Origin: Streptomyces apocyni | GTDB lineage: Bacteria; Actinomycetota; Actinomycetes; Streptomycetales; Streptomycetaceae | Assembly (NCBI RefSeq): GCF_009739465.1 | Contig: NZ_WHOM01000050.1 | Span: forward strand, 1 to 64,000 | Direction: 5' to 3' | Length of the DNA: 64,000 nucleotides | Translations under genes and position numbers: made by a program | Shown here: positions 19,360 to 26,728 of the stretch, in pieces | Position numbering within the stretch: the first letter of the stretch is position 1 | How the letters are laid out: each line of letters opens with the position of its first letter | Notes under the pieces: generated by a model | Database searches by the model: none | The model's input: only the letters and a program-made list of their open reading frames with translations | What the model was told of the DNA's origin: nothing

Positions 19360-19806
19360 ATGGAGATCCGACGCGCACAGACCACCGACGAACTGCTCGC
19401 GGCCACCCACCTCTTCGACACCCCGGTACGCCCCGAGTGGGCCCAGCGCTTCCTGGACGCGGCAGGACACCACCTCCTCCTCGCCTACGACGGCGAGGGG
19501 GATGGGGAGGGTGCGACTCCGGTCGGCTTCGTCAGCGGGATCGAACTCGTCCACCCCGACAAGGGCACCGAGATGTGCCTGTACGAGCTCGGCGTGGACG
19601 AGGCCTTCCGTCGCCGTGGCATCGGCCGCGCCCTCGTCGCCACCCTGGAGGGCCTCGCCCGCGAGCGGGGCTGCTACGACATGTGGGTCGGCGTCGAGCC
19701 GGACAACGAGGCGGCGCTGGCTACCTACCGCTCGGCGGGCGGCAAGGATGACGCGGCGTTCGCCATGGTGCTCTGGGAGTTTCCGCACGGCGCGTTCACG
19801 TCTTGA
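19360..19806 (+). CDS. GNAT family N-acetyltransferase
   Basis: A 148-residue GNAT protein. The acetyl-CoA pyrophosphate loop is RRRGIGRAL (about residues 87-95), with LYELGVDEAFR before it and a C-terminal YRSAGGKDDAAFAMVLWEF strand. The pattern resembles the AAC(3)-I aminoglycoside acetyltransferase branch, but that is not enough to assign a substrate. No strong ribosome site precedes the ATG. The last 11 bases overlap the 3' end of the convergent sortase gene. It looks like a chromosomal gene outside the biosynthetic pathways. Confidence 0.85.
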   Translation: MEIRRAQTTDELLAATHLFDTPVRPEWAQRFLDAAGHHLLLAYDGEGDGEGATPVGFVSGIELVHPDKGTEMCLYELGVDEAFRRRGIGRALVATLEGLARERGCYDMWVGVEPDNEAALATYRSAGGKDDAAFAMVLWEFPHGAFTS

Positions 19807-20467
19807 CGTGGGTGAGGTGTGCGTAGACGACGGTGTTGCCCTCGTAGCCCGTCTCCGCTCCCGCGTACTCGCCGCCGCAGGTGATGACCCGCAGCTCGGG
19901 GCGGTCCGCCTGGCCGTACACCGCCTCGTCGGGGAAGGCGTCGCCTTCGTGCAGTTCGACGGCGTCGACGGTGAACACGGCGGTACGCCCGTCGGCGCGC
20001 TCCACCTCGATGGTGTGGCCCCGGCGCAGCGAGCCGAGCTGGTGGAAGACGGCGGGCCCGGTGGCGGAGTCGAGATGGCCGACGGTCAGTGCGGTACCGA
20101 CGGACCCTGGCGTGGTGCCGTCCTGGTACCAGCCCGCCAGCTCGGCCGCGCTGTCCGGTGGGGCGGCGAGGGTGCCGTCCGGCTGGAGCCCCAGGTCCAT
20201 CAGCGAGGTGTCGACCGCGATGGCCGGAATCCGCATGCTCAGCGGGCGCGCGGGCGGCAGCGCGAGGGGGGCGTCCGACGAACCGTCGACGGCCATGGCG
20301 GAGTCGCCGGGCACCGGGGCCCGCCGCTCAGCGGCGGCGGGCAGATGCGGTGACCGCTCCTGGGCCCTGACCCCTTCGGCCATCAGCCAGCCGCCGACCA
20401 GCACGGCCAGCGAGGTCAGCCCGGCCAGCGGGGCCTTGGTCCGGGGTCCCCGGTACGAGGAGCGCAT
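19796..20467 (-). CDS. Class F sortase
   Basis: A 223-residue secreted transpeptidase-type protein with an N-terminal membrane segment (about residues 15-35), a Pro/Ala-rich linker, and a sortase barrel with GHLDS (catalytic His) and VITCGGEY (catalytic Cys). In class F sortases the third catalytic residue, Arg, normally sits in a YRDN-type motif after the Cys; here the corresponding segment reads GYEGN, so the Arg may be absent. The start at 20467 follows GGAGGTGAG. It lies 53 bases downstream of a gene for a membrane-anchored Pro/Thr-rich protein on the same strand, a likely partner. Confidence 0.85.
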   Translation of the reverse strand: MRSSYRGPRTKAPLAGLTSLAVLVGGWLMAEGVRAQERSPHLPAAAERRAPVPGDSAMAVDGSSDAPLALPPARPLSMRIPAIAVDTSLMDLGLQPDGTLAAPPDSAAELAGWYQDGTTPGSVGTALTVGHLDSATGPAVFHQLGSLRRGHTIEVERADGRTAVFTVDAVELHEGDAFPDEAVYGQADRPELRVITCGGEYAGAETGYEGNTVVYAHLTHVKT

Positions 20468-20520
20468 GCGCTCACCTCCGTACATACGTGTGAGGTCAGG
20501 TGAGTTCAGGTCGGGTCGGG

Positions 20521-21210
20521 TCAGTGCGGGTAGATGGCCCGGCGGGTTCGGCGGTTTCGGCGGCGGATCAGCCAGGCACCGCCGATCCCGGCTGTCACCG
20601 CGAGCGCCGCGCCCCCGGCGATCTGCTTCTGGGGGTCAGGGCCGGGTTCGGTGACCGGCCCGCCGCCGAACCCGGCCCTGACCTTGCCGCTCGGGTCGGT
20701 GGTCGGGGCGGTGGTCGGCACGGACGTGGGAGACGTGGGGGACGCGGTGGGAGTGGGGGGCGGCGTACGCGTGGGGCTTGGCGTGCCCGTCACCGTGACC
20801 CGCTGCGCCCCCGCCGACTGCCCGCCCGAGCAGACCACCGCCACCGTGTACGTACCCGGAGCGACGTCTGGCCAGGACGCGCGCAGCGTTCCGCCGCTCC
20901 CCGTGAGCTCCGCCTGCCTGCCCTGCGCGAAGCTGCCGCGCCCCGGGCTCAGCAGCGCGGCCCGCCCGCCGTCCGGGCAGGAGCCGGTGCTGACCCGGAC
21001 CACGGAACCGTCCGCCGTGACACTGACCCCCGCACCATCCCCGGCCCCGCCGGCAGGCCGCGCACCAGACCCGGACCCGGAATCCGACCCGAACCCGCTG
21101 CCCAGAACCGCGAACAGCGCGAGCGGCACCCCCACCGCCACCGCGCCGACGCCGACCGCGACGGCAGGACCGAAGCGCCGAAGCGGCCGGGATGTCCGGG
21201 TGGTGCGCAT
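20521..21210 (-). CDS. Surface protein with signal anchor and C-terminal membrane segment
   Basis: A 229-residue protein with an N-terminal signal/anchor (residues 13-35), a Gly/Ser linker, an Ig-like segment with two cysteines (STGSCPDGG and VAVVCSGG), a Pro/Thr/Ser-rich stalk (about residues 130-165), and a C-terminal hydrophobic helix followed by RRRNRRTRR. The order matches a cell-envelope protein displayed outside the membrane. I see no LPXTG-like sorting signal, so it may be membrane-anchored rather than sortase-attached. The ATG at 21210 has GGAGGG nearby. It is in an operon with the sortase. Function unknown. Confidence 0.8.
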   Translation of the reverse strand: MRTTRTSRPLRRFGPAVAVGVGAVAVGVPLALFAVLGSGFGSDSGSGSGARPAGGAGDGAGVSVTADGSVVRVSTGSCPDGGRAALLSPGRGSFAQGRQAELTGSGGTLRASWPDVAPGTYTVAVVCSGGQSAGAQRVTVTGTPSPTRTPPPTPTASPTSPTSVPTTAPTTDPSGKVRAGFGGGPVTEPGPDPQKQIAGGAALAVTAGIGGAWLIRRRNRRTRRAIYPH

Positions 21211-21360
21211 AAGCCTGCCCTCCACAACCGTGCCCTGACCTGAACCTGTCCGTCTCCCTTGAGCCAAGGCGCTCCGGCCACATCCCGCATGCGCAGGGCG
21301 CTCCCCCCGCCCTGTGTGGGTGACGGGATCAGCCGGATGGCCCCGTATACGGTGGTGTCC

Positions 21361-22725
21361 ATGCCGCAGCCGCCCCCACCCGACACCCGCTTCGAGCCCC
21401 CCGAGCCGCTGCGGAAAATGGTGGAGAGCCACCAGGTGCACGCCGCCCTGGAATGGCTTGAGGTGACTCCGCCGCACGTCATCGCCGACGAGCTGGCGCG
21501 GATGGACGCGATGAACGCGGGTATCGCCTTCCGGCTGCTCGACAAGGACCGCGCGCTGGACGTCTTCGAGGAGCTGGAGCCGGTCGACCAGCAGCAGATC
21601 CTGGAGGGCCTGCGCGACCACTCGTTCCTGGAACTCGTCGAGGCGATGGACCCCGACGACCGGGCCCGGATGCTGCGCGAGGCGCCCGCCAAGGTCGCCA
21701 AGCGGGTCCTCGCGGGGCTGAGCGCGCACGAACGCCGGATGACCTCCGCGCTGCTCGGCTACCCCGAGGGCTCGGTCGGCCGCTATATGACCCCCGAGTT
21801 CGTGGCGCTGTCCCAGGACTTCACGGTCGAGGAGGCGCTGGCGACCGTACGGGCCAAGGGCGCGCACGCGGAGACCGTCTACACCCTCCCCGTGGTCGAC
21901 CAGGGCAAGCGGCTGACCGGCGTCGTGGAGCTGCGGGAGCTGGTGCTCAGCCCGCCCGACGCGATGGTCTCCGAGCTGGTCGTCACCGAGCCGATGTCCG
22001 CGCGGGCCACCGAATCGGCCGAGGACGCGGCCCGGCTGATGCGCGAGACCAACGACCTCAACCTGCCGGTCGTCGACAGCGAGAACCGGCTGGTGGGCCT
22101 GCTCACCATCGACGACGCGGTGGAGGTCATCGAGGCCGCCGACACCGAGGACGTGGCCCGGCAGGCCGGTGCCGCGCCCTGGTCGGGCCACTACATGGCC
22201 GCGTCGGTGTGGCAGCTCGCCCGCGTCCGGGCGCTGTGGCTGAGCCTGCTCCTGGTCGCCGCGACGCTGACGGTCAGCGTGACCCAGGCGTTCGAGGGGA
22301 CCTTGGAGCAGGTCACCCAGCTCGCCATGTTCATCCCGCTGCTCATCGGGGCCGGGGGCAACGCGGGCGCGCAGGCCGCCACCGCCTGCGTCCGCGCCCT
22401 GGCCGTCGGCGAGGTGCGCGGCTCGGACCTGCTGAAGGTGATCGCGCGTGAGTGCCGGGTCGGTCTGGTGCTGGGCGGGCTGCTCGCGGTACTCGGTCTG
22501 GCCGTGGGTACGGTCTTCGCCAGCGCCAAGATCGCCCTGGTCGTCGGGATCACCCTGGTGCTGATCTGCGGCTGGGCGGCGACCATCGGGGGCACCATGC
22601 CGCTGCTGGCGAAGCGGCTGCGGATCGACCCGGCCGTGGTGTCGGCGCCGATGGTCACCACGCTGGTCGACGCGACCGGCCTGATCATCTACTTCGTCAC
22701 GGCCAAGGCCGTACTGGGTGTCTGA
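21361..22725 (+). CDS. mgtE: Magnesium transporter MgtE
   Basis: A 454-residue Mg2+ channel/transporter. Order: MgtE N-terminal superhelical domain (about 15-125), two CBS domains (about 130-190 and 200-255, with the YTLPVVD and LNLPVVDSENRLVGLLT patterns), then a five-helix membrane domain with MFIPLLIGAGGNAGAQAAT, the conserved ion-pore motif. Length is normal for the family. The ATG at 21361 gives the standard N-terminus; an in-frame extension to 21259 has no support. It is a housekeeping-type gene, divergent from the surface-protein gene, and probably unrelated to the clusters. Confidence 0.95.
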   Translation: MPQPPPPDTRFEPPEPLRKMVESHQVHAALEWLEVTPPHVIADELARMDAMNAGIAFRLLDKDRALDVFEELEPVDQQQILEGLRDHSFLELVEAMDPDDRARMLREAPAKVAKRVLAGLSAHERRMTSALLGYPEGSVGRYMTPEFVALSQDFTVEEALATVRAKGAHAETVYTLPVVDQGKRLTGVVELRELVLSPPDAMVSELVVTEPMSARATESAEDAARLMRETNDLNLPVVDSENRLVGLLTIDDAVEVIEAADTEDVARQAGAAPWSGHYMAASVWQLARVRALWLSLLLVAATLTVSVTQAFEGTLEQVTQLAMFIPLLIGAGGNAGAQAATACVRALAVGEVRGSDLLKVIARECRVGLVLGGLLAVLGLAVGTVFASAKIALVVGITLVLICGWAATIGGTMPLLAKRLRIDPAVVSAPMVTTLVDATGLIIYFVTAKAVLGV

Positions 22726-22800
22726 CGCGGGCTCCAGCGCGCCTTGAGCGGGTACGGGGAGCCTGAGCGGCGGTCCTTACGCCACCGGAAGGGAGCTGCC

Positions 22801-23271
22801 GTGACTCAGGCGGTCCAGGCAACGTACAAGCAGGTCACAGGAGACCTCTACGCCGAGGTGCAGACGTTCTACGCGTGGCAGATGCGGCGCGTGGACGCAC
22901 TGGACATCGAGGGGTTCGCGCAGACGTTCACCGAAGACGGCGAAGTGGTGCACGCGGGCGGGCAGCGGCAGCGTGGGCGGGCCGAGATGGTGGCCGGGAT
23001 GCGGGCCGCGCTGCCCCGCTACCAGGACATCGCCGTACGGCACTGGTTCGACCATCTGCTGATCGAGCCCGACGCGGATGACCCGGACACGCTGTACACC
23101 TCGTACTACACGCTGGTTACCCAGACCGACCGTGAGGGCAAGGTCAGCTTCCAGCCGACGTTCACCGTGGCGGACGTGCTGATCCGTCAGGACGGCCGAC
23201 TGATCACCCGGTCCCGGGTGATCACCAAGGACACCCCGGTCGCGCCGCCCGCTCCCGAACTTTCCTTCTGA
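22801..23271 (+). CDS. SnoaL-like (NTF2-fold) protein
   Basis: A 156-residue NTF2-fold protein of the SnoaL_4 type. It has an N-terminal helix (QTFYAWQMRRVDALDIEGF), FTEDGEVVH, a central RHWFDHLLIE strand and a terminal ITRSRVITKD strand. Such proteins are common in aromatic polyketide clusters as cyclases or accessory hydroxylation factors. The GTG at 22801 has GGAAGGGAG upstream and is preferred over an ATG at 22744. It is followed immediately by a strong terminator, so it appears monocistronic. It differs from the shorter paralogue pair near 10 kb. Confidence 0.85.
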   Translation: MTQAVQATYKQVTGDLYAEVQTFYAWQMRRVDALDIEGFAQTFTEDGEVVHAGGQRQRGRAEMVAGMRAALPRYQDIAVRHWFDHLLIEPDADDPDTLYTSYYTLVTQTDREGKVSFQPTFTVADVLIRQDGRLITRSRVITKDTPVAPPAPELSF

Positions 23272-23293
23272 TCCCAGACGTACTGATCCCAGA

Positions 23294-23333
23294 CATACGG
23301 AAGGGGCCCCGGTATCGGGGCCCCTTCCGTATG
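23294..23333. terminator. Bidirectional terminator
   Basis: A perfect 17-bp stem (23294-23310 with 23317-23333) with loop GGTATC lies between the SnoaL-like gene and the convergent small gene. Confidence 0.88.
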
Positions 23334-23340
23334 TGGTGCG

Positions 23341-23499
23341 TCAGTCGATCCCCCGGCAGATGTGCGACTCCGCGGCGCCGCTGTCCGTCTCACCGGCCAG
23401 CAGCCAGTGCGGCGGGTCGGAGTCCAGTCGGTCCAGGTCCTCGGTCAACTGCTTGAAGTTTCGGCCGGGTTCGCGCTCGGCCAGTGCTGTCGCGGTCAT
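23341..23499 (-). CDS. Small hypothetical protein, 52 residues
   Basis: This ORF encodes a 52-residue acidic peptide with an N-terminal basic part, a central LTEDLDRLDSD helix, a PPHWLLAG turn and a C-terminal tail containing one Cys. An AAGGA site lies about 9 bases before the ATG at 23499. It follows the MBL-fold gene by 49 bases on the same strand and is bounded by a strong terminator, so it is probably the last gene of the SDR/flavin reductase/MBL operon. I do not recognise the family. Confidence 0.55.
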   Translation of the reverse strand: MTATALAEREPGRNFKQLTEDLDRLDSDPPHWLLAGETDSGAAESHICRGID

Positions 23500-23548
23500 G
23501 TGAGTGGTCCTTACGTCGAAGGTCTGTCTGGTCTGTCTGTCTGGTCTG

Positions 23549-24499
23549 TCAGGCATGGCAGGCGGGCGGCCTGCCGTGGTACGCGACCATGTCCCCGAAG
23601 GCGGTGGGCACGTCGATCGGGGCGCCGGGCGGCAGGCCGTCCAGTTCCGCGTAGGCCCGGTGCAGATTGGCCGCCAGGCGCTCGGAGTCGACCAGCGGAG
23701 CGAACGCGCCGAGGTCAGCGCGGGACGCCGCCGCGAGCGGGGTCAGCCCCTCCCGTACGCCGTCCTCCGCGATCCGCTGAAGCCAGCGGAGGTACGCCCC
23801 GGTGGCGTCGAGCAGCTCGGTCCCGCCGACCGGGCCGTGCCCCGGGACCACCGTGCGGGCGCCCAGGGCACGTAGCTCGTCCAGCGCCCGCAGTGAGCCC
23901 GTGATGGTGCCGAACAGCACGAACGGCGTGACCCCGGACCACACCACGTCCCCGGTGAACAGCACCGAGCGCTCCGGCACCCAGGCGACCACGTCGTGCG
24001 CGGTGTGCGCGGGCCCGACGTCGATCAGCTCGACCCGCAGCCCGCCCGCGCGCAGCGTCATCGAGCCCTCGAAGGTCAGGTCGGGCAGCATCAGCGGGGT
24101 CTCGCCCCACCGCACCTCCGGCCAGATGTCACACACCCCGAGCCCGGCCTCCTCTGAGTCGGCGCGGGTGCCCTCGTGGGCGACGACCACGGCCTTGGGC
24201 GCGAACTGCCCGTTGCCCAGGGTGTGATCGCCGTGGAAGTGGGTGTTGACGACGAAGTCGGGGCCGCCGGGCACGACGCGCTCCACCTCGTCCCGCAGCC
24301 GCCGGGCGCGGGCCTCGGTGGCCGCGGTGTCCACCAGGACCGTACGGTCGGCGCCGACGATCAGCCCCGCGTTGTTCAGGCACCAGCCGCCGTCCGGCTG
24401 GACGAACGCGTGCACACCGTCGGCGAGTTCCGTCAGTGAGCCATGCGGTGCGACGGTGGACATGGACACGGACATGGACTGAGCCGAGTCGAGCGTCAT
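23549..24499 (-). CDS. Metallo-beta-lactamase-fold hydrolase / possible polyketide cyclase
   Basis: A 316-residue MBL-fold protein. The metal motif HxHxDH is NTHFHGDH (His87, His89, Asp91, His92), followed by GPAHTAHD, FTGD and PGHGPVGG, so the binuclear metal site appears complete. MBL proteins in type II PKS clusters, such as ActIV, act as cyclases or thioesterases. The gene overlaps the stop codon of the upstream flavin reductase by 4 bases (ATGA), implying translational coupling, and lies in one operon with an actinorhodin-type ketoreductase. A cyclase/thioesterase role is likely but inferred; a glyoxalase-II-like or quinone-processing role remains possible. Confidence 0.85.
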   Translation of the reverse strand: MTLDSAQSMSVSMSTVAPHGSLTELADGVHAFVQPDGGWCLNNAGLIVGADRTVLVDTAATEARARRLRDEVERVVPGGPDFVVNTHFHGDHTLGNGQFAPKAVVVAHEGTRADSEEAGLGVCDIWPEVRWGETPLMLPDLTFEGSMTLRAGGLRVELIDVGPAHTAHDVVAWVPERSVLFTGDVVWSGVTPFVLFGTITGSLRALDELRALGARTVVPGHGPVGGTELLDATGAYLRWLQRIAEDGVREGLTPLAAASRADLGAFAPLVDSERLAANLHRAYAELDGLPPGAPIDVPTAFGDMVAYHGRPPACHA

Positions 24500-25035
24500 G
24501 CGGCCGCCGCCTCGGCGACAGCGGGCAGGCTGGTGAACCGGCCCTGGTGGAAGACCAGCGGGTCCGAAGCGCCGCTCCCACCGCTGAAGGCGACCACCCG
24601 GCCGATCAGCAGCGCGTGGTCACCGGCCTCGTACGTCGCCTCCAGGGTGCACTCGAAGTACGCCTCGGCCGACGGGATCACCGCACTGCCGGTGACCCCC
24701 TCCACCGCGCCGAGCCGCGCCATCGCGGCCTCGCCCTCCAGACGGTTCGGGCGGCAGAACTCCTGGGCCAGCGGCCGCTGTTCCTCGCGCAGCACGTTCA
24801 CCGCGTAGGTGCCGCTCTGGGCGACGCGCGGGCGCATCCGCCCGTCCGCCTTCACCGACACCAGGATCAGTACCGGGTCCAGGGAGACCGAGGTCAGGGA
24901 GTTGAGGGTCATGACGATCGTGTCGTCGCCGCTGCCCTGGGTGAGCAGCGTGACACCGGTCGGGAAGCGGCCCATCGCGCCGCGGAAGGCGGCGACGTCG
25001 GGCCCGGCGAGCACGGCTCCGGTTACGGGTGTCAT
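24496..25035 (-). CDS. Flavin reductase (FMN-binding split barrel)
   Basis: A 179-residue member of the flavin reductase-like family, with GRFPTGVTLLTQG, LNSLTSVSLDPVLILVSV and CTLEATYEAGDHALLIGRV. It should supply reduced flavin to a group D oxygenase; the nearest candidate is the acyl-CoA dehydrogenase-fold protein at 26729-27844. It sits between the ketoreductase gene (31 bases upstream) and the MBL gene (4-base overlap), forming an operon. It is related to, but not closely identical with, the reductase at 16905-17477. Confidence 0.9.
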   Translation of the reverse strand: MTPVTGAVLAGPDVAAFRGAMGRFPTGVTLLTQGSGDDTIVMTLNSLTSVSLDPVLILVSVKADGRMRPRVAQSGTYAVNVLREEQRPLAQEFCRPNRLEGEAAMARLGAVEGVTGSAVIPSAEAYFECTLEATYEAGDHALLIGRVVAFSGGSGASDPLVFHQGRFTSLPAVAEAAAA

Positions 25036-25066
25036 CTGGTGTACTCCGTCTCAGTAGAGGCCGACC

Positions 25067-25852
25067 TCAGTAGTTTCCGAGTCCGCCGCAGACGTTGAGC
25101 GCCTGTGCGGTGATCGACGCGGCGGTGTCGGAGGCGAGATAGCCGACCAGGCCGGCGACCTCTTCGGGCGTGGAGTAACGCCCGAGCGGGATCTTGGCGT
25201 TGAACTTCTCCTGCATCTCCTGCTCGCTGACGCCGTAGTGACCGGCGTAGCCCTGGCGTACGCGCTGGGCCATCGGGGTCTCCACATAGCCCGGGCAGAC
25301 GGCGTTGACCGTGATGCCGGTGGGGGCCAACTCCTTGCCGACCGCCTTGGTGAAGCCGACCACGCCGCTCTTGGAGGCGGAGTACGGGGCGGCCAGTTCC
25401 ACGCCCTGCTTGCCGCCGGTGGAGGCGATGTTGATGATGCGGCCCCAGTCGCCGTCCCGCATCCGGCCGGTGCTCAGCACCTCGCGGGTGACGCGGAAGG
25501 TGCCGTTCAGGTTGGTCTCGATCACGTCGTCCCAGAGCGCGTCCTCGATCTCGGCCGTCACCCCGCCGCCACCGCGGCCCGCGTTGTTGACCAGGATGTC
25601 GATCCGCCCGTAAGTCTGTACGGCCTCCTCGACCGCGGCCCGGATCTGCTCGACGGAGGTGACGTCGCACACCGCCCCGGAGACCTCAAGGCCCTCTTCA
25701 CGCAGCCGCTTGACCATCGTACGGACGGCGTCGTCGCCGCGCGCCACACCGAAGACCGCGTCGCCCCGCCGGGCCAGCGACTCGGTGACGGCCAGGCCGA
25801 TTCCGCTGGTCGCGCCCGTGACGAAGGCGACCCGTCGTCCCGTGTCTGTCAT
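25067..25852 (-). CDS. Type II PKS ketoreductase, actinorhodin (ActIII) family
   Basis: A 261-residue SDR that closely follows the actinorhodin ketoreductase along its length: VTGATSGIGL cofactor loop, IINIASTGGKQGV with the catalytic Ser, APYSASKSGVVGFTKA with Tyr and Lys, ITVNAVCPGYVETPM, and the diagnostic C-terminus QALNVCGGLGNY. The family reduces the C9 ketone of a nascent poly-beta-ketone on the ACP and marks an aromatic polyketide pathway. In ActIII the substrate-gating motif is Pro94-Gly95-Gly96; here the aligned residues are Gly94-Gly95-Gly96. The ATG at 25852 follows GAGGGGAT. It leads the ketoreductase / flavin reductase / MBL / small-protein operon. No minimal PKS genes are seen in the window. 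Confidence 0.93.
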   Translation of the reverse strand: MTDTGRRVAFVTGATSGIGLAVTESLARRGDAVFGVARGDDAVRTMVKRLREEGLEVSGAVCDVTSVEQIRAAVEEAVQTYGRIDILVNNAGRGGGGVTAEIEDALWDDVIETNLNGTFRVTREVLSTGRMRDGDWGRIINIASTGGKQGVELAAPYSASKSGVVGFTKAVGKELAPTGITVNAVCPGYVETPMAQRVRQGYAGHYGVSEQEMQEKFNAKIPLGRYSTPEEVAGLVGYLASDTAASITAQALNVCGGLGNY

Positions 25853-26060
25853 CGTGACATCCCCTCGCGTTGGTCCTCGTGATGATGCGTCGTGCCCGCT
25901 TCACGAGGACCGTGAGCCGGACACCTTGGAAATCCCTCGATTCCCGGCGGAGTCTGCCTGGGTCGAGCGCCGCTCGACGGGAGGCCTAGGGCGACGGGCC
26001 AGGGTGGGGCACCCTGCCGAAGCGCGCCGAGAGCCGTGCGCAAGCGAACGAGGAGGGCTC

Positions 26061-26528
26061 GTGTCCGAGCAGACGATTCCGGACGTCCGCAAGTCGGTGA
26101 CCGTGGCGGCCACACCGGACGAGGCCTTCAAGGTCTTCACCGAGCGGCCCAAGGACTGGTGGCCAGCCACGCATGTGCTGGTCAAGAAGGAGCGGGCCGG
26201 GCTGGCGTTCGAGCCCGGGGTGGACGGGCGCTACTACGAGTGGGACGTGGACGGTACGGAGATCGCCTGGGGCCGCGTCCTTGAGTGGGAGCCGGGCCGC
26301 CGCGTCGCCATGACCTGGCGGATCAACCCGTACTGGCAGTCCATCCCCACCGACGAGGGGGCCAGCGAGATCGAGGTCGACTTCGAGCCCGTCGACGAGG
26401 GCCACACGAAGGTGACGCTCGCCCACGTCAAGCTGCACCAGCACGGTGAGGGCGCGATCAACATCTTCAAGGCGCTGGACGGACCGTCACCCGGCGAAAC
26501 CCTGGAGCGCTTCGCCCAGCTCTTCTGA
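26061..26528 (+). CDS. SRPBCC (START/AHSA1-like) protein
   Basis: A 155-residue SRPBCC-superfamily protein with SVTVAATPDEAFKVFTERPKDWWP at the N-terminus, the Tyr/Trp-rich ligand strand GRYYEWDVDGTEIAWGRVLEWEPG, and a C-terminal helix with GWxx-type closure (residues 130-155). Such helix-grip proteins bind hydrophobic ligands; some in polyketide clusters are cyclases, while AHSA1-type members have general roles. The GTG at 26061 has a perfect AGGAGGG 4 bases away. It is divergent from the ketoreductase operon and ends at a strong hairpin. Substrate unknown. Confidence 0.82.
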   Translation: MSEQTIPDVRKSVTVAATPDEAFKVFTERPKDWWPATHVLVKKERAGLAFEPGVDGRYYEWDVDGTEIAWGRVLEWEPGRRVAMTWRINPYWQSIPTDEGASEIEVDFEPVDEGHTKVTLAHVKLHQHGEGAINIFKALDGPSPGETLERFAQLF

Positions 26529-26561
26529 TCTTCTGAGGCATGCGGAAGCACGCGGCCAGAC

Positions 26562-26592
26562 GGGCCCCCGGCGAGTACGGCGCCGGGGGCCC
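26562..26592. terminator. Intrinsic terminator
   Basis: A perfect 12-bp GC stem (26562-26573 with 26581-26592) with a 7-base loop lies 33 bases after the SRPBCC gene stop. Confidence 0.75.
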
Positions 26593-26728
26593 CGCCGCGT
26601 CCGGCCCCAGGCTGGCCCGCGCCCGCCCCGGCCGGTCCAGCCGTGGGCAAGCCGCCTTCGAGGCGGTACCCGCACCCTCGGTGGACCGACCGTAAGGTCC
26701 GGGTCCGTCACCACTGGAGGTCACGACG

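Noticed and set aside
23341..23499. Small acidic peptide considered as a second RiPP precursor
   Set aside because: No modifying enzyme of a RiPP class is adjacent and the C-terminus has only one Cys and no core-like repeat.
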